Source: Pseudomonas ceruminis
Lineage (GTDB): Bacteria > Pseudomonadota > Gammaproteobacteria > Pseudomonadales > Pseudomonadaceae
Direction of reading: 5' to 3'
DNA: 64,000 nucleotides
NCBI RefSeq assembly: GCF_021602025.1
Contig: NZ_BQHW01000003.1
Coordinates: forward strand, 1 to 64,000
In this document: piece by piece, positions 26,391-39,139 of the stretch
Position numbering within the stretch: position 1 is the stretch's first letter
How the letters are laid out: every line of letters starts with the position of its first letter
Notes under the pieces: generated by a model
The model's database searches: none
Seen by the model: only the letters and a program-made list of their open reading frames with translations
What the model was told of the DNA's origin: nothing
Made by a program: the position numbers and the translations under genes

Positions 26391-26891
26391 TTACTCCTTC
26401 GCCTCGTTGCGGCCCAGGTGGAAGGCGGTGACGGCTGCAGCGAGCAGCAGCATCGAGGCCAGTTCGACCACCAGCAGGTAGGGGCCGAACAGGCTGATGC
26501 CCACGGCCTTGGCGTCCACGGTGGTACCGCTGATGGCCGCGCCGCTCGGGGCGACGAACAGCACGTACAGCAGCTCCAGCAGCAGCAGGGCGGCCAGCAG
26601 CACCGGCCCGGCCCAGATGCCGGGCTTGAGCCAACCCCGTTCCTGAGCGACCGAGGCCGGCCCGAGGTTGAGCATCATTACCACGAAGACGAACAGCACC
26701 ATGATTGCGCCGGCGTAGGCGATCACTTCCAGGGCGCCGGCGAACGGCGCACCCAGAGCGAAGAAGATCATTGCCACGGAAATCAGCGAAATGATCAGGT
26801 AGAGCAGGGCGTGCACAGGGTTGGTGCCGGTCACCACTCGAAGGGTGGAGACCACGGCGATCCCGGATGCGAAGTAGAAAGCGAATTCCAT
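26391..26891 (-). CDS. nuoJ: NADH-quinone oxidoreductase subunit J
   Basis: A 166-residue, five-helix membrane subunit. Helix 3 carries the conserved sequence [23 protein letters not shown], where a pi-bulge and Tyr couple quinone chemistry to proton movement. It is placed between nuoI and nuoK, as in all nuo operons. The start [15 protein letters not shown] follows a purine-rich ribosome binding site. Confidence 0.97.
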   Translation of the reverse strand: MEFAFYFASGIAVVSTLRVVTGTNPVHALLYLIISLISVAMIFFALGAPFAGALEVIAYAGAIMVLFVFVVMMLNLGPASVAQERGWLKPGIWAGPVLLAALLLLELLYVLFVAPSGAAISGTTVDAKAVGISLFGPYLLVVELASMLLLAAAVTAFHLGRNEAKE

Positions 26892-26901
26892 CTTTCTGTC
26901 C

Positions 26902-27450
26902 TTATGGGAGCAAGCTCTTCACGTTGATCGGCTCGGCTTCGTTCTGAGCAGCGCCTTTCGGCTTGCCAGCGATCGCCATACCCGCAACACGGTAGAAGTT
27001 GTAGTCAGGGTTCTTGCCGGGGCCGGAGATCAACAGATCTTCCTTCTCGTACACCAGGTCCTGACGCTTGAACTCGGCCATTTCGAAATCCGGAGTCAGC
27101 TGGATCGCGGTGGTCGGGCACGCTTCCTCGCACAGGCCGCAGAAGATGCAGCGCGAGAAGTTGATGCGGAAGAACTCCGGGTACCAGCGGCCGTCTTCGG
27201 TCTCGGCCTTCTGCAGCGAGATGCAGCCGACCGGGCAGGCCACCGCGCAGAGGTTGCACGCTACGCAGCGCTCCTCGCCATCGGGGTCGCGGGTGAGGAC
27301 GATACGGCCGCGGTAGCGCGGCGGCAGGTACACGGGCTCTTCGGGGTACTGCAGGGTGTCGCGCTTGCGGAACCCGTGGGAAAACACCATTGCCAGGCTG
27401 CGCAGCTGAGTGCCGGTACCCTTAACGATGTCGCCGATATACTTGAACAT
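26902..27450 (-). CDS. nuoI: NADH-quinone oxidoreductase subunit I (two 4Fe-4S)
   Basis: A 182-residue peripheral ferredoxin-like subunit. Two complete 4Fe-4S motifs are seen, [12 protein letters not shown] and [12 protein letters not shown] (clusters N6a and N6b), which pass electrons to N2 in NuoB. The N-terminal amphipathic helix ([21 protein letters not shown]) rests on the membrane. It lies 11 bases after nuoH. Confidence 0.98.
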   Translation of the reverse strand: MFKYIGDIVKGTGTQLRSLAMVFSHGFRKRDTLQYPEEPVYLPPRYRGRIVLTRDPDGEERCVACNLCAVACPVGCISLQKAETEDGRWYPEFFRINFSRCIFCGLCEEACPTTAIQLTPDFEMAEFKRQDLVYEKEDLLISGPGKNPDYNFYRVAGMAIAGKPKGAAQNEAEPINVKSLLP

Positions 27451-27461
27451 GGGTCAAATCC

Positions 27462-28469
27462 TCACTGGGCCGCGACGGCTGGCGTGTTGTAAAGCACGAT
27501 CGCAGCGGTCACCAGCAAATTGATCAGGGTCAGCGGCAGGCAGAACTTCCAGCTGAAGTCCATCACCTGGTCATAGCGCGGGCGCGGGATCGAAGCGCGC
27601 AGCAGGATGAACAGCATGATGAAGAACGCGGTTTTCAGCGCGAACCACAGGAACGACAGTTGCGGCAGGATGCCGAACGGGCCGTGCCAGCCGCCGAAGA
27701 ACAGGGTCACCAGCAGCGCCGAGATGAGGATGATGCCGATGTACTCACCGACGAAGAACATGCCCCACTTCATGCCGGCATACTCGATGTGGTAGCCGTC
27801 GGCCAGTTCCTGCTCCGCTTCCGGCTGGTCGAACGGGTGACGGTGGGTCACGGCGACGCCAGCGATGAAGAAGGTGCAGAAGCCGAAGAACTGCGGAATG
27901 ATGAACCACAGGTTCTGGGCCTGGTATTCAACGATGTCGCGCATGTTGAACGAGCCCACCTGCACCACCACGCCCATCAGCGCCAGGCCCAGGAACACTT
28001 CGTACGACACGGTCTGGGCCGAGGCTCGCAAGCTGCCCAGCAGGGCGTACTTGTTGTTCGACGACCAGCCGGCGAAGAGCACGGCATAGACCGAGAGACC
28101 GGCCATGGCGAAGAAGAACAGCAGGCCGATGTTCAGGTCGGCAACGCCCCAGGTCGGGGTGATCGGGATGACCACGAAGGCGATCAGCAGGGCGCTCATG
28201 GCCACTACCGGTGCCAGGGTGAAGATCACGCGGTCGACGAAGGGCGGGTTCCAGTCTTCCTTGAAGAACATCTTCAGCATGTCGGCGGCGATCTGGAACA
28301 TGCCGAACGGGCCGACACGGTTCGGACCGTAGCGGTCCTGCCACCAGCCCAGCAGGCGGCGCTCGACGAAGCTGAGCAGCGCGCCGCACACCACCACCGC
28401 GAGCAGGACCACGATGGCCCGGATCACGGTGAGGATCACATCGATCACTTCGGGGGTGAACCAGCTCAT
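27462..28469 (-). CDS. nuoH: NADH-quinone oxidoreductase subunit H
   Basis: A 335-residue eight-helix membrane subunit that forms much of the quinone chamber. Conserved loops include [21 protein letters not shown], and [30 protein letters not shown] with its cluster of acidic residues. The ATG overlaps the nuoG stop by 4 bases. Confidence 0.98.
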   Translation of the reverse strand: MSWFTPEVIDVILTVIRAIVVLLAVVVCGALLSFVERRLLGWWQDRYGPNRVGPFGMFQIAADMLKMFFKEDWNPPFVDRVIFTLAPVVAMSALLIAFVVIPITPTWGVADLNIGLLFFFAMAGLSVYAVLFAGWSSNNKYALLGSLRASAQTVSYEVFLGLALMGVVVQVGSFNMRDIVEYQAQNLWFIIPQFFGFCTFFIAGVAVTHRHPFDQPEAEQELADGYHIEYAGMKWGMFFVGEYIGIILISALLVTLFFGGWHGPFGILPQLSFLWFALKTAFFIMLFILLRASIPRPRYDQVMDFSWKFCLPLTLINLLVTAAIVLYNTPAVAAQ

Positions 28470-31180
28470 TGTGCTGCCTCCTGCAGACCTTCGACGGATG
28501 CACCGAAGATGGCAGGTGGGATACCGGCCAGGCCTTTCGGCAACGCGACCAGGCCAGCGCCCAGCTCTTCATTGATGCGCAGTGGCAGGCGCAGGGACAC
28601 GCCAGCGACGTTCAGGCTCAACAGCGCGCCGTCGTTGACGCCCAAGCGGTCAGCCTCGGACTTGGCCAATGCCACGTAGGCGGCAGGAATGCGTTCCTGA
28701 ACCGGCGCGGCGCGCGAGGAGCTTTCTTCGCTGCCGAACAGGTGGAAGAACGGTACTGCGGTCCAGGTGCCACGGGCCGGGTTGAAGGCGCCCGGAATGG
28801 CGTTGAACCAGTTCAGACGGTCGCCTTGCGATTCGATCAAGCGAACACCCGGGTCACCGGCACGCAGGTGGCCACCGACCTCGTCCTGGAACTTGTTCCA
28901 GGCTTGCGGCGAGTTCCAGCCCGGCGACCAGGCGAACGGCACCTGCTGGCGCGGCTCGGCCGACCCCGAGTAGCCTTCCATGGAGAAGGCGAACGCGGTG
29001 TCCTTGTCTTGCGGGGTGCGTGGTTCGTGCACGCTGATGTTGGCGCGCATCGCGGTACGGCCAGAGTAACGCAGCGGCTCACGGGCCAGCTTCATGCCCT
29101 TGATACGGAATGCGGCGCTTGGTGCGGCATTGACGATGCCGGCCAGTTGCGGCGCGGCTTCGGCGCAGGCGCTGGTGACGTGGTCCAGCTGGGTCCAGTC
29201 GACCGGCTTGTTCAGCAACGTGGCACGCAGGGCATGCATCCAGCGCCAGCCTTCGTGAACCAGGATGCTGCTGTCCAGGTACTGCGGGTCAAACACCTGG
29301 AAGAAGCGCTGGGCACGGCCTTCCTGGCTGACCAGGGTGCCGTCGCCTTCGGCGAACGAAGCTGCTGGCAGCACCAGGTGGGCGCGGTCGAGCGTCGGGG
29401 TCTTGGAATGGTCGGCAACGATCACCACCTTGGCCGCGGCCAGAGCAGCGTCCACCTTGGCGGCCGGTACGCGGGCGTACAGGTCGTTCTCCAGCACGAC
29501 GATGGCGTCGGCCTTGCCGCTGATGACCGCGTCCAGCGCGGCATCCACCGATTCACCACCAAGCATGGCCAGACCCAGACTGTTGGCCTCAGGCACTACC
29601 AGGCTCAGCGAACCATCTTTCTCGCGCAACTTCAGGGCCTTGGCGATGTTGGCGGCGGCTTCGATCAGGGCTGGGTCGGCCAGGGAGGTACCGGCGATTA
29701 CCAGCGGGCGCTTGGCGGCGATCAGGGCATCGGCGATGCGCTGGGCCAGGGCCTTGGCCTCGTCGTCCAGGCCGGCAACGGCAGGGGCGCTCGGGTCGAT
29801 GGCGTGGGCCACGGCGAAACCGATGCGAGCCAGGTCTGCCGGGGCCGCGTGTACGCACTCTTCGGCCACATCATCGAGCTTGGTTTCGGCCAGGCTGGCA
29901 ATGAACAGCGGGTACAGCGCGTGCTGGCCGATGTTTTTCACGGCTGCATCGAGCCAAGGCTGCACTTTCATGGCCTCGGCCATGGCTTCGGCCTTGCCTT
30001 TGGTGGCCTGGCGCACGGCCAGGGCAACGCGGGCGGCAGTCTGGGTCAGGTCTTCACCCAGCACGAACACTGCGTCGTGATCTTCGATGTCACGCAGGGT
30101 TGGCACTGGCAGCGGGCTGTTGTTCAGCACGTTCAGGGCCAGGCGCACGCGGGCCAGTTCACCGGCTTCCATACCGCAGTAGAAGTAGTCGGCACCGACC
30201 AGTTCACGCAGGCCGTAGTTGCTTTCGAGGCTGGCGCGAGGCGAGCCGATACCGACGATGGTGCGGCCACGCAGCAGGTCGGCGGCCTTGTCCAGGGCGG
30301 CATCCAGGCCCAGCTTGGTGCCATCGGCCAGCAACGGCTGGCGTGGGCGGTCGGTGCGGTTGACGTAGCCATAGCCGAAGCGGCCGCGGTCGCACAGGAA
30401 GTACTGGTTGACCGAGCCGTTGAAGCGGTTCTCGATCCGACGCAGCTCGCCGTAGCGCTCGCCCGGGCTGATGTTGCAGCCGCTGGAGCAGCCGTGGCAG
30501 ATGCTTGGGGCGAACTGCATGTCCCACTTGCGGTTGTAGCGCTCGGAGTGGGTCTTGTCGGTGAATACGCCAGTCGGGCAGACCTCGGTCAGGTTGCCGG
30601 AGAACTCGCTTTCCAGCACGCCATCTTCAACGCGCCCAAAGTACACGTTGTCGTGGGCGCCATAGACGCCCAGGTCGGTGCCGCCAGCGTAGTCCTTGTA
30701 GTAGCGCACGCAACGGTAGCAGGCGATGCAACGGTTCATCTCGTGTGCGATGAACGGGCCAAGGTCCTGGTTCTGGTGGGTACGCTTGGTGAAACGGTAG
30801 CGGCGCTCGTTGTGGCCGGTCATTACCGTCATGTCCTGCAGGTGGCAGTGACCGCCTTCCTCGCAGACCGGGCAGTCGTGCGGGTGGTTGGTCATCAGCC
30901 ATTCGACGACGCTGGCGCGGAACGCCTTGGACTCGTCATCGTCGATGGAGATCCAGGTGCCGTCGGAGGCTGGGGTCATGCAGGACATGACGATACGACC
31001 GCGGGTGTCGTTCTCGTCGGTGTACTGCTTGACCGCACACTGCCGGCAGGCACCAACGCTACCAAGCGCCGGGTGCCAGCAGAAATAAGGGATATCGAGG
31101 CCGAGTGACAGACAGGCCTGTAACAGGTTGTCTGCACCGTTGACTTCGAGCGCTTTGCCGTCTACGTGGATAGTGGCCAT
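28466..31180 (-). CDS. nuoG: NADH-quinone oxidoreductase subunit G
   Basis: The 904-residue large peripheral subunit. The N-terminal 2Fe-2S domain has [15 protein letters not shown], followed by a HxxxC-type motif ([13 protein letters not shown]). 4Fe-4S motifs [14 protein letters not shown] and CHGCSSGCN (an N7-type site) come next, and then a molybdopterin-oxidoreductase-like domain without cofactor. It carries electrons from NuoF to NuoI. Length matches the gammaproteobacterial form. A 132-bp gap separates it from nuoF, the largest in the operon; I see no gene in it. Confidence 0.98.
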   Translation of the reverse strand: MATIHVDGKALEVNGADNLLQACLSLGLDIPYFCWHPALGSVGACRQCAVKQYTDENDTRGRIVMSCMTPASDGTWISIDDDESKAFRASVVEWLMTNHPHDCPVCEEGGHCHLQDMTVMTGHNERRYRFTKRTHQNQDLGPFIAHEMNRCIACYRCVRYYKDYAGGTDLGVYGAHDNVYFGRVEDGVLESEFSGNLTEVCPTGVFTDKTHSERYNRKWDMQFAPSICHGCSSGCNISPGERYGELRRIENRFNGSVNQYFLCDRGRFGYGYVNRTDRPRQPLLADGTKLGLDAALDKAADLLRGRTIVGIGSPRASLESNYGLRELVGADYFYCGMEAGELARVRLALNVLNNSPLPVPTLRDIEDHDAVFVLGEDLTQTAARVALAVRQATKGKAEAMAEAMKVQPWLDAAVKNIGQHALYPLFIASLAETKLDDVAEECVHAAPADLARIGFAVAHAIDPSAPAVAGLDDEAKALAQRIADALIAAKRPLVIAGTSLADPALIEAAANIAKALKLREKDGSLSLVVPEANSLGLAMLGGESVDAALDAVISGKADAIVVLENDLYARVPAAKVDAALAAAKVVIVADHSKTPTLDRAHLVLPAASFAEGDGTLVSQEGRAQRFFQVFDPQYLDSSILVHEGWRWMHALRATLLNKPVDWTQLDHVTSACAEAAPQLAGIVNAAPSAAFRIKGMKLAREPLRYSGRTAMRANISVHEPRTPQDKDTAFAFSMEGYSGSAEPRQQVPFAWSPGWNSPQAWNKFQDEVGGHLRAGDPGVRLIESQGDRLNWFNAIPGAFNPARGTWTAVPFFHLFGSEESSSRAAPVQERIPAAYVALAKSEADRLGVNDGALLSLNVAGVSLRLPLRINEELGAGLVALPKGLAGIPPAIFGASVEGLQEAAQ

Positions 31181-31312
31181 TGTTCAAAGTTCTTCGTTGG
31201 CCCGCGTGAGCGGGCGTGGCTAATGGAAATCGGTGAGCCTGCGGCCGGCCTCGAGTCGTTCGGGCCGGCCTGCGGGCTGGCGGGTGGCACGGACCACCCG
31301 TCGTCTATCTTT

Positions 31313-32677
31313 TTATGCGCCGACTACAATCGGCTTGGCCAGATTCGGGCGCAGGGTGTCGCCAGCGCTTGCAGGCGCGACACCGGCCTCGAATTCGGAC
31401 CTGAAGTATTTGATGGCACTGCCCAATGGCTCGACGGCACCCGGCGCGTGAGCACAGAAGGTACGGCCCGGGCCGAGGAAGTTGACCAGGCCCAGCAGCG
31501 TCTCGATGTCTTCGGCGCGGCCCTGGCCTTTTTCCAGTGCGCGCAGCATCTTCACGCTCCATGGCAGGCCGTCACGGCATGGGGTGCACCAGCCGCACGA
31601 CTCGCGGGCAAAGAACTCTTCCATGTTGCGCAGCAGCGAGACCATGTTGACGCTGTCGTCCACCGCCATGGCCAGGCCCGTGCCCATACGGGTGCCGACC
31701 TTGGCGATGCCACCGGCGTACATCTGCGCGTCGAGGTGCTCGGGCAGTAGGAAACCGGTACCGGCACCGCCTGGCTGCCAGCACTTGAGCTTGTAGCCGT
31801 CACGCATACCGCCGGCATAGTCCTCGAACAACTCACGGGCGGTCACGCCAAACGGCAATTCCCACAGGCCCGGGTTCTTCACCTTGCCGGAGAAGCCCAT
31901 CAGCTTGGTGCCGTGGTCTTCGCTGCCTTCGCGGGCCAGCGACTTGTACCAGTCGTTGCCGTTGGCGACGATGGCGGGCACGTTGCACAGGGTTTCGACG
32001 TTGTTCACGCAGGTCGGCTTGCCCCACACGCCAACGGCGGCGGGGAAGGGCGGCTTGGAGCGCGGGTTGGCGCGGCGGCCTTCGAGCGAGTTGATCAGTG
32101 CGGTTTCTTCACCGCAGATGTAACGGCCGGCACCGGTGTGCACGAACAGCTCGAAATCGAAGCCCGAACCGAGGATGTTCTTGCCCAGCAGGCCTGCGGC
32201 CTTGGCTTCGTCGATGGCGCGGTTGAGGTGCTTCGCTGCGGTGGTGTATTCGCCACGCAGGAAGATGTAGCCACGGTAGGCCTTCAGGGCGCGGGCACTG
32301 ATCAGCATGCCCTCGACCAGCAGATGGGGCTGTTGCTCCATCAGCATGCGGTCCTTCCAGGTGTTCGGTTCCATTTCGTCCGCGTTGCACAGCAGGTAGC
32401 GGATGTTCATGGATTCGTCTTTGGGCATCAGGCCCCACTTCACGCCCGTGGGGAAGCCCGCACCGCCGCGGCCCTTGAGGCCGGAGTCCTTGACGGTCTG
32501 GACGATGTCGTCCTGCGACATCTGCGCCAGCGCCTTGCGGGCGGCGGCATAACCGTTCTTGGCCTGGTACTCGTCGAGCCAGACAGGCTCGCCGTCGTCA
32601 CGCAGGCGCCAGGTCAGCGGATGGGTTTCGGCCGAACGCGCAATGCGGTTGGCCGGGCCGAAGGAAGTGATGGTCAT
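31313..32677 (-). CDS. nuoF: NADH-quinone oxidoreductase subunit F (NADH/FMN)
   Basis: A 454-residue subunit that oxidises NADH. The glycine-rich [16 protein letters not shown] motif binds FMN and NADH, and [12 protein letters not shown] plus a downstream Cys ligate the 4Fe-4S cluster N3. The start [13 protein letters not shown] at 32677 overlaps the nuoE stop (ATGA); a longer frame read-through upstream is rejected because it covers nuoE. Confidence 0.98.
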   Translation of the reverse strand: MTITSFGPANRIARSAETHPLTWRLRDDGEPVWLDEYQAKNGYAAARKALAQMSQDDIVQTVKDSGLKGRGGAGFPTGVKWGLMPKDESMNIRYLLCNADEMEPNTWKDRMLMEQQPHLLVEGMLISARALKAYRGYIFLRGEYTTAAKHLNRAIDEAKAAGLLGKNILGSGFDFELFVHTGAGRYICGEETALINSLEGRRANPRSKPPFPAAVGVWGKPTCVNNVETLCNVPAIVANGNDWYKSLAREGSEDHGTKLMGFSGKVKNPGLWELPFGVTARELFEDYAGGMRDGYKLKCWQPGGAGTGFLLPEHLDAQMYAGGIAKVGTRMGTGLAMAVDDSVNMVSLLRNMEEFFARESCGWCTPCRDGLPWSVKMLRALEKGQGRAEDIETLLGLVNFLGPGRTFCAHAPGAVEPLGSAIKYFRSEFEAGVAPASAGDTLRPNLAKPIVVGA

Positions 32678-33171
32678 ACGTAACCCTCCAGCAGCTTGGA
32701 GACGCCAGCAGGCTGTACGTCGCCAAAGGTGTCGTCGTCGATCATCAGCGCCGGGGCCTTGTCGCAATTGCCCAGGCAGCAGACCGGCAGCAGGGTGAAG
32801 CGCCCGTCGGCAGTGGTCTGGCCCAGGCCGATGCCCAGCTCGCTCTGGATCTGGCTGACCACGGACTCGTGGCCACCGATGTAGCAGACCATGCTGTCGC
32901 ACACGCGGATGATGTGGCGACCGACCGGCTGACGGAAGATCTGGCTGTAGAAGGTGGCCACGCCCTCGACGTCGCTGGCAGGAATGCCCAGCACTTCGCC
33001 AATGGCGTGAATGGCACCGTCCGGTACCCAGCCACGTTCTTTCTGGACGATCTTCAAGGCTTCGATGGACGCCGCGCGCGGGTCCTCGTAGTGGTGCATC
33101 TCGTGCTCGATGGCCGAGCGCTCGGTTTCGCTCAGGGCGAAACGGTCAGTCTGGATAAGCGTGCTGTTCAT
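32674..33171 (-). CDS. nuoE: NADH-quinone oxidoreductase subunit E (2Fe-2S)
   Basis: A 165-residue thioredoxin-like subunit. Ligands for the 2Fe-2S cluster N1a are in [12 protein letters not shown] and [13 protein letters not shown]. It forms the NADH dehydrogenase module with NuoF and NuoG. It starts 2 bases after nuoCD and overlaps nuoF. Confidence 0.98.
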   Translation of the reverse strand: MNSTLIQTDRFALSETERSAIEHEMHHYEDPRAASIEALKIVQKERGWVPDGAIHAIGEVLGIPASDVEGVATFYSQIFRQPVGRHIIRVCDSMVCYIGGHESVVSQIQSELGIGLGQTTADGRFTLLPVCCLGNCDKAPALMIDDDTFGDVQPAGVSKLLEGYV

Positions 33172-33173
33172 GC

Positions 33174-34973
<1,800 letters not shown>

Positions 34974-35033
34974 TCAACGTTAAGAATGAAGCCAGGCCGC
35001 CGGCTCCGGAGGAGCGGGCGGCAGGTCGCTGGA

Positions 35034-35711
35034 TCAGACTTCGTCGGGGCTGCGCAGATTGGTTACTGCAATGCGCTGCTCACGACGCAGGTCTTTCTGG
35101 GCTGGCATCTCGGCACGATAAATACCTTGATCACCAACAACCCAGGAAAGCGGGCGTCGTTCTTGGCCAATCGACTCCTGCAGCAGCATCAAGCCTTGCA
35201 GGAAAGCCTCAGGGCGTGGCGGGCAGCCGGGCACATAGACGTCCACGGGGAGGAACTTGTCGACCCCCTGAACGACCGAGTAGATGTCGTACATGCCACC
35301 GGAGTTGGCGCACGAGCCCATGGAGATGACCCATTTGGGCTCGAGCATCTGCTCGTACAGGCGCTGAATGATCGGCGCCATTTTGACGAAGCAGGTACCG
35401 GCAATGACCATGAAGTCGGCCTGACGCGGCGAGGCCCGGATGACTTCGGCGCCGAAGCGGGCGATGTCGTGGGGAGCCGTGAAAGCCGTGGTCATTTCCA
35501 CGTAGCAGCAGGACAGGCCGAAGTTGTACGGCCAGAGGGAGTTCTTGCGACCCCAGTTGACCGCGCCACGTAGCACATCTTCAAGTTTGCCCATGAAGAT
35601 GTTCTTGTGGACCTGGTCCTCTAACAGCTGATCGGTGACGGTTTCCCGTTCACCGACCGGGTACTGCTCGTTGGGCGCATCCGGATCGATTCTGGTCAGA
35701 TTGTATTGCAT
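35034..35711 (-). CDS. nuoB: NADH-quinone oxidoreductase subunit B (cluster N2)
   Basis: A 225-residue subunit that holds the terminal 4Fe-4S cluster N2, the direct electron donor to ubiquinone. The unusual tandem cysteines Cys68-Cys69 ([11 protein letters not shown]), Cys134 (GSCANSGG) and Cys163 (PGCPPRPEA) supply the four ligands. It lies 9 bases after nuoA; a 78-bp gap precedes nuoCD. Confidence 0.98.
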   Translation of the reverse strand: MQYNLTRIDPDAPNEQYPVGERETVTDQLLEDQVHKNIFMGKLEDVLRGAVNWGRKNSLWPYNFGLSCCYVEMTTAFTAPHDIARFGAEVIRASPRQADFMVIAGTCFVKMAPIIQRLYEQMLEPKWVISMGSCANSGGMYDIYSVVQGVDKFLPVDVYVPGCPPRPEAFLQGLMLLQESIGQERRPLSWVVGDQGIYRAEMPAQKDLRREQRIAVTNLRSPDEV

Positions 35712-35720
35712 GCCAAAGCC

Positions 35721-36134
35721 TCATTGTTTCAGCTTCGCTTGCCGCTTGCGGCGACCTTCGGGAGCCCAATCAAGTGCCCCGACGCGCCATAGGTAGACAA
35801 GACCTGCCAACAGAATTGCTATGAAAACGAGTGCTTCGACGAATCCGGTCCAGCCGCTTTCGCGGACGGACACAGACCAGGCAAAGAGAAAGAGGGCTTC
35901 GATATCGAAGATCACGAACAGCATCGCGACCAGATAGAATTTGGCGGACAGGCGCAGGCGGGCGCTGCCGACGGGCAGCATGCCGGATTCGAAGGGTTCG
36001 TTCTTGGCGCGGCCCCAGGCCTTGCTACCGAGCAGGCTGGACAGGCCGAGCATGAAGGCACACAGGCCGACGACACCCAGGAGGAAGATGGCAAAGCCCC
36101 AGTTGTGGGCGATGAGTCCTGCCGAATCGGACAT
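35721..36134 (-). CDS. nuoA: NADH-quinone oxidoreductase subunit A
   Basis: The first gene of the 13-gene nuo operon. The product is a 137-residue three-helix membrane subunit with the conserved loop [43 protein letters not shown] (shown in part as [12 protein letters not shown] and FDIEALFLF), which lines the quinone site. The promoter must lie in the AT-rich region above 36134, but no specific -35/-10 pair stands out. Confidence 0.97.
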   Translation of the reverse strand: MSDSAGLIAHNWGFAIFLLGVVGLCAFMLGLSSLLGSKAWGRAKNEPFESGMLPVGSARLRLSAKFYLVAMLFVIFDIEALFLFAWSVSVRESGWTGFVEALVFIAILLAGLVYLWRVGALDWAPEGRRKRQAKLKQ

Positions 36135-36407
36135 GCTAGAGATCCTTATACAGAGACCCAGCTCTGCAGTCTGAAATAAGTAGAGCGGCGACGTGGTGTC
36201 GCAGGTGCAGTGACCAAATGTCGCAGCTGAATCAATCGCGCTGATTTTATGGGTAAACCCGTAGCAAGTAAAATTTCTGTCGCAAATTTATTCGTAGGAT
36301 TAAGAACAAAAGGCACTCGTAAATGGCTGAAAGCCTTGATATTCGGGCATTGCGTACGGTTTTGTTAATTATGTTTCTTGCGACTGGTAACGAATTACAA
36401 TTTTCGG

Positions 36408-36426
36408 AATGATAATTAATATCATT
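36408..36426. promoter_or_regulatory. Near-perfect Fur box without an intact target gene
   Basis: AATGATAATTAATATCATT matches the inverted-repeat Fur consensus (AATGATAATNATTATCATT) at all but one defined position. It lies in an AT-rich gap (36135-36491) with no intact gene. The nearest rightward start is an ATG at 36498 that reads MRKTPVVTASEAARTALRQYQ, then runs into the antisense of a shortened YhhN-like gene. On the left, nuoA is 274 bases away and is not a usual Fur target. Confidence 0.75.
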
Positions 36427-36491
36427 TGACCTGATGCTATGTAATTTGGCTGTTCTGTGCCTTGTAAAGTTCATCTGGCCACTCCAGCTAC

Positions 36492-36761
36492 TTACAAATG
36501 CGAAAGACTCCTGTTGTAACAGCTTCCGAAGCTGCGCGCACCGCTCTGCGTCAATATCAGTGCGGGCAGGGCGGGGCGCAGGGTAATGCCGCAATAGCCG
36601 CGCAGGTAAGCCAGGTGGGCACAGAGGAAGGCGGCCAGGCCGAACACGAACAGGTCGGCGGGTGCGGCCAGCAGGGCGAGCAGGGTATTGTCGCTGGCCA
36701 GCGCATATATATAGAGGGCGGCGGCCAGGGCCAGAATCATCAGGTGGCTTGGACGAGGCAT
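36492..36761 (-). pseudogene. Shortened YhhN (lysoplasmalogenase)-like membrane gene
   Basis: The 89-residue frame begins MPRPSHLMILALAAALYIYAL and continues ADLFVFGLAAFLCAHLAYLRGYC, which is the FxxGLxAFLxxHLxY block of the YhhN/TMEM86 family. Family members are about 200 residues. Here the stretch that normally lies between the first helix and this block, including the GD motif, seems missing, and so does the C-terminal half. It looks like a remnant with an internal deletion and a truncated end. Family assignment is by eye. Confidence 0.5.
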
Positions 36762-36881
36762 GGGCGGTCCTTGCTGCTGTGCTGCCTCAAGCATAGACCT
36801 GATCCTGGGTTTTGCCGGTGATGCCTTTGGATTGTGTTAGGGCTGGCATGGGCTTGGCGAAAGGAATGCGAGGCCTGTGAG

Positions 36882-37109
36882 ATCGAGCGCCGCCCGCGCG
36901 GCGCTTCGCGGCACAAGGCCGCTCCTACATCTGTTTCGGGCCAGTCACGCCTGTGAGGCTACCGCTGCCCGCCTTGTCTGTCCCCTTCGATATTGAAGGT
37001 TGCATCACTGCTCTACCTAGGGCGCGCGCCTATGGCACAGGAATAATTGGCCCGAAACAAATGTGGGAGCGGCCTTGTGCCGCGAAGCGCCGCGCGGGCG
37101 GCGCTCGAT
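36882..37109. repeat. Long inverted repeat of REP type (REPIN-like)
   Basis: Arms at about 36882-36943 and 37048-37109 are near-perfect reverse complements over roughly 60 bp (GATCGAGCGCCGCCCGCGCG... against ...CGGGCGGCGCTCGAT), separated by about 104 bp. The arms contain GCGGCACAAGGCCGCTCC and its complement, the core of a common P. putida-group REP family. Such paired REPs are mobilised by RAYT transposases acting in trans; none is in the window. Confidence 0.75.
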
Positions 37110-37317
37110 TTGAGCAGCACCGCAACAATCAAGCCGGGCGCCTCGCCGCCCTGATGCTATCGGGCGCAGAACACCTGAAATGTCGGATTTAAAATGATGA
37201 CCTCGATGCATGAGTTGGAGGCGCTACGGGCTTTGCTTGAGTCGGCATTGATTCAGGTGCAGATACCCGCTGAACCTCGGCCGTTGCACTAAGGCTTGAG
37301 CGATGTATCGCCTGGAT

Positions 37318-37411
37318 GGGCCTCTTCGCGGGTAAACCCGCTCCCACAGGATCACCACGGGCTCCAAGACTTGCGCAGTACCTGTGGGAGCGGGTTTGCC
37401 CGCGAAAGGGC
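37318..37411. repeat. Inverted pair of P. putida-type REP elements
   Basis: TCTTCGCGGGTAAACCCGC followed by TCCCACAGG (37324-37350) is mirrored by CCTGTGGGAGCGGGTTTGCC with CGCGAAAGGG (37381-37410). Both are the well-known 35-bp REP of the P. putida group, here as a head-to-head pair with a 30-bp spacer. Confidence 0.85.
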
Positions 37412-37449
37412 CTGTCCTGGCAGTCGAGACTTATCAGGGGAACAGACAA

Positions 37450-37689
37450 ATGATCACAGAAGACCACTTTCTATCAGGGCGAAAACGGCACCCATCCACT
37501 GTTCCGCATCGAGCCAGGCATTCCTTGTCGGGACGCCCGCGAGCAATCGTCGGAGTTGATGGACTATGTCCGTGAGCTGACCATCATCGGCCTGATGGCG
37601 AGAAACCGATGATGATCTGGGCCGCTCACTACCTGAGCGCGATGGCCAAGGCACTGATGGATGATGCAGAGCTTGGCATGAAGCACTGA
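37450..37689 (+). pseudogene. Frameshifted DUF3077/DUF6124-like gene
   Basis: Three frames must be joined to obtain a protein like the small Pseudomonas DUF3077 family: MITEDHFLSG in one, HPLFRIEPGIPCRDAREQSSELMDYVRELTIIGLMA in a second and EKPMMIWAAHYLSAMAKALMDDAELGMKH in the third. At least two frameshifts break the gene, near 37475 and 37605. The family is abundant in pseudomonads, often near repeats, and has no known function. Confidence 0.6.
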
Positions 37690-37755
37690 CATACCGCAGG
37701 CCTGCACGATCACCTCCTACAGGTTCCGTGCATTTCTAGCCGGTCTGGTATCGGC

Positions 37756-37799
37756 AAAAAGAAAGGCCCAGGGCTTTCGCAGCCTTGGGCCTTTCTTCA
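37756..37799 (-). terminator. Rho-independent terminator of aceA
   Basis: GAAAGGCCCAGGGCT-TTCGC-AGCCTTGGGCCTTTC forms a 15-bp stem with one or two wobble pairs. Read leftward it ends in TTCTTTTT. It lies 15-58 bases after the aceA stop codon. Confidence 0.9.
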
Positions 37800-37813
37800 G
37801 TGGCAAGCCGCTA

Positions 37814-39139
37814 TCAGTGGAACTGTTCTTCCTCGGTCGAGCCGGTCAGCGCGGTCACCGACGAAGCGCCACCCTGGATCACGGTGGTCATGTCGTCGAA
37901 GTAGCCAGTGCCCACCTCCTGCTGGTGCGCCACGAAGGTGTAGCCCTTGCTGGCGTCGGCGAATTCCTGCTCCTGCAGCTTCACGTAGGCGGTCATGTCG
38001 TTGCGGGCGTAGTCGTGCGCCAGGTTGAACATGCCGTGCCACATGTTGTGGATACCCGCCAGGGTGATGAACTGGTGCTTGTAGCCCATGGCCGACAGTT
38101 CGCGCTGGAACTTGGCGATGGTGGCATCGTCCAGGTTCTTCTTCCAGTTGAAGGAAGGCGAGCAGTTGTAGGACAGGATCTGGTCCGGGTATTCCTTCTT
38201 GATCGCCTCGGCGAAGCGGCGGGCTTCGTCCAGGTCGGGCTTGGCGGTTTCGCACCAGATCAAGTCGGCGTATGGCGCATAGGCCAGGCCGCGAGCGATA
38301 GCCTGGTCGAGGCCGGCGCGAACCTTGTAGAAGCCTTCACGGGTGCGTTCGCCAATCACGAATGGCTGGTCATACGGATCGCAGTCGCTGGTCAGCAGGT
38401 CGGCGGCGTTTGCGTCGGTACGGGCCAGGATGATCGTTGGCACGCCCGAGACGTCAGCCGCCAGGCGCGCGGCCACCAGCTTCTGTACAGCTTCCTGGGT
38501 TGGTACCAGGACCTTGCCACCCATGTGGCCGCATTTTTTCACCGAGGCCAGCTGGTCTTCGAAGTGCACGCCGGCAGCGCCTGCTTCGATCATGTTCTTC
38601 ATCAGCTCGTAGGCGTTCAATACGCCGCCGAAACCGGCTTCAGCGTCCGCCACGATGGGGGCGAAATAGTCGATGTAGCCCTCGTCGCCTGGGTTCTTGC
38701 CCGCTTTCCACTGGATCTGGTCGGCGCGACGGAACGAGTTGTTGATGCGCTTGACCACGGTCGGTACCGAGTCCACTGGGTACAGCGACTGGTCAGGGTA
38801 CATCGACTCGGCCGAGTTGTTGTCGGCGGCGACTTGCCAGCCGGACAGGTAGATGGCCTGGATGCCGGCTTTGACCTGCTGCACTGCCTGGCCGCCGGTG
38901 AGGGCGCCCATGCAGTTGACGAAATCTTTTTCAGGGCGGAAGGATGGGTGGGCACCTTGGGTGACCAGCTTCCACAGTTTTTCTGCACCCTGACGGGCCA
39001 GGGTGTGCTCCGGCTGCAGGGAACCACGCAGGCGAACGACATCGGCGGCGGTGTAGGTACGGGTCACGCCTTTCCAGCGCGGGTTCTCGGCCCAGTCTTT
39101 CTCGAGGGCTGCAATTTGCTGTTCGCGTGTCAGTGCCAT
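37814..39139 (-). CDS. aceA: Isocitrate lyase
   Basis: The 441-residue enzyme splits isocitrate to glyoxylate and succinate, the first step of the glyoxylate shunt used on acetate and fatty acids. The active-site signature [14 protein letters not shown] (KKCGH with the catalytic Cys) is present, along with [16 protein letters not shown] and [26 protein letters not shown] at 39139 is the family start; upstream in-frame codons are leader sequence. A 493-bp leader region separates it from the next gene on the same strand. Confidence 0.97.
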   Translation of the reverse strand: MALTREQQIAALEKDWAENPRWKGVTRTYTAADVVRLRGSLQPEHTLARQGAEKLWKLVTQGAHPSFRPEKDFVNCMGALTGGQAVQQVKAGIQAIYLSGWQVAADNNSAESMYPDQSLYPVDSVPTVVKRINNSFRRADQIQWKAGKNPGDEGYIDYFAPIVADAEAGFGGVLNAYELMKNMIEAGAAGVHFEDQLASVKKCGHMGGKVLVPTQEAVQKLVAARLAADVSGVPTIILARTDANAADLLTSDCDPYDQPFVIGERTREGFYKVRAGLDQAIARGLAYAPYADLIWCETAKPDLDEARRFAEAIKKEYPDQILSYNCSPSFNWKKNLDDATIAKFQRELSAMGYKHQFITLAGIHNMWHGMFNLAHDYARNDMTAYVKLQEQEFADASKGYTFVAHQQEVGTGYFDDMTTVIQGGASSVTALTGSTEEEQFH

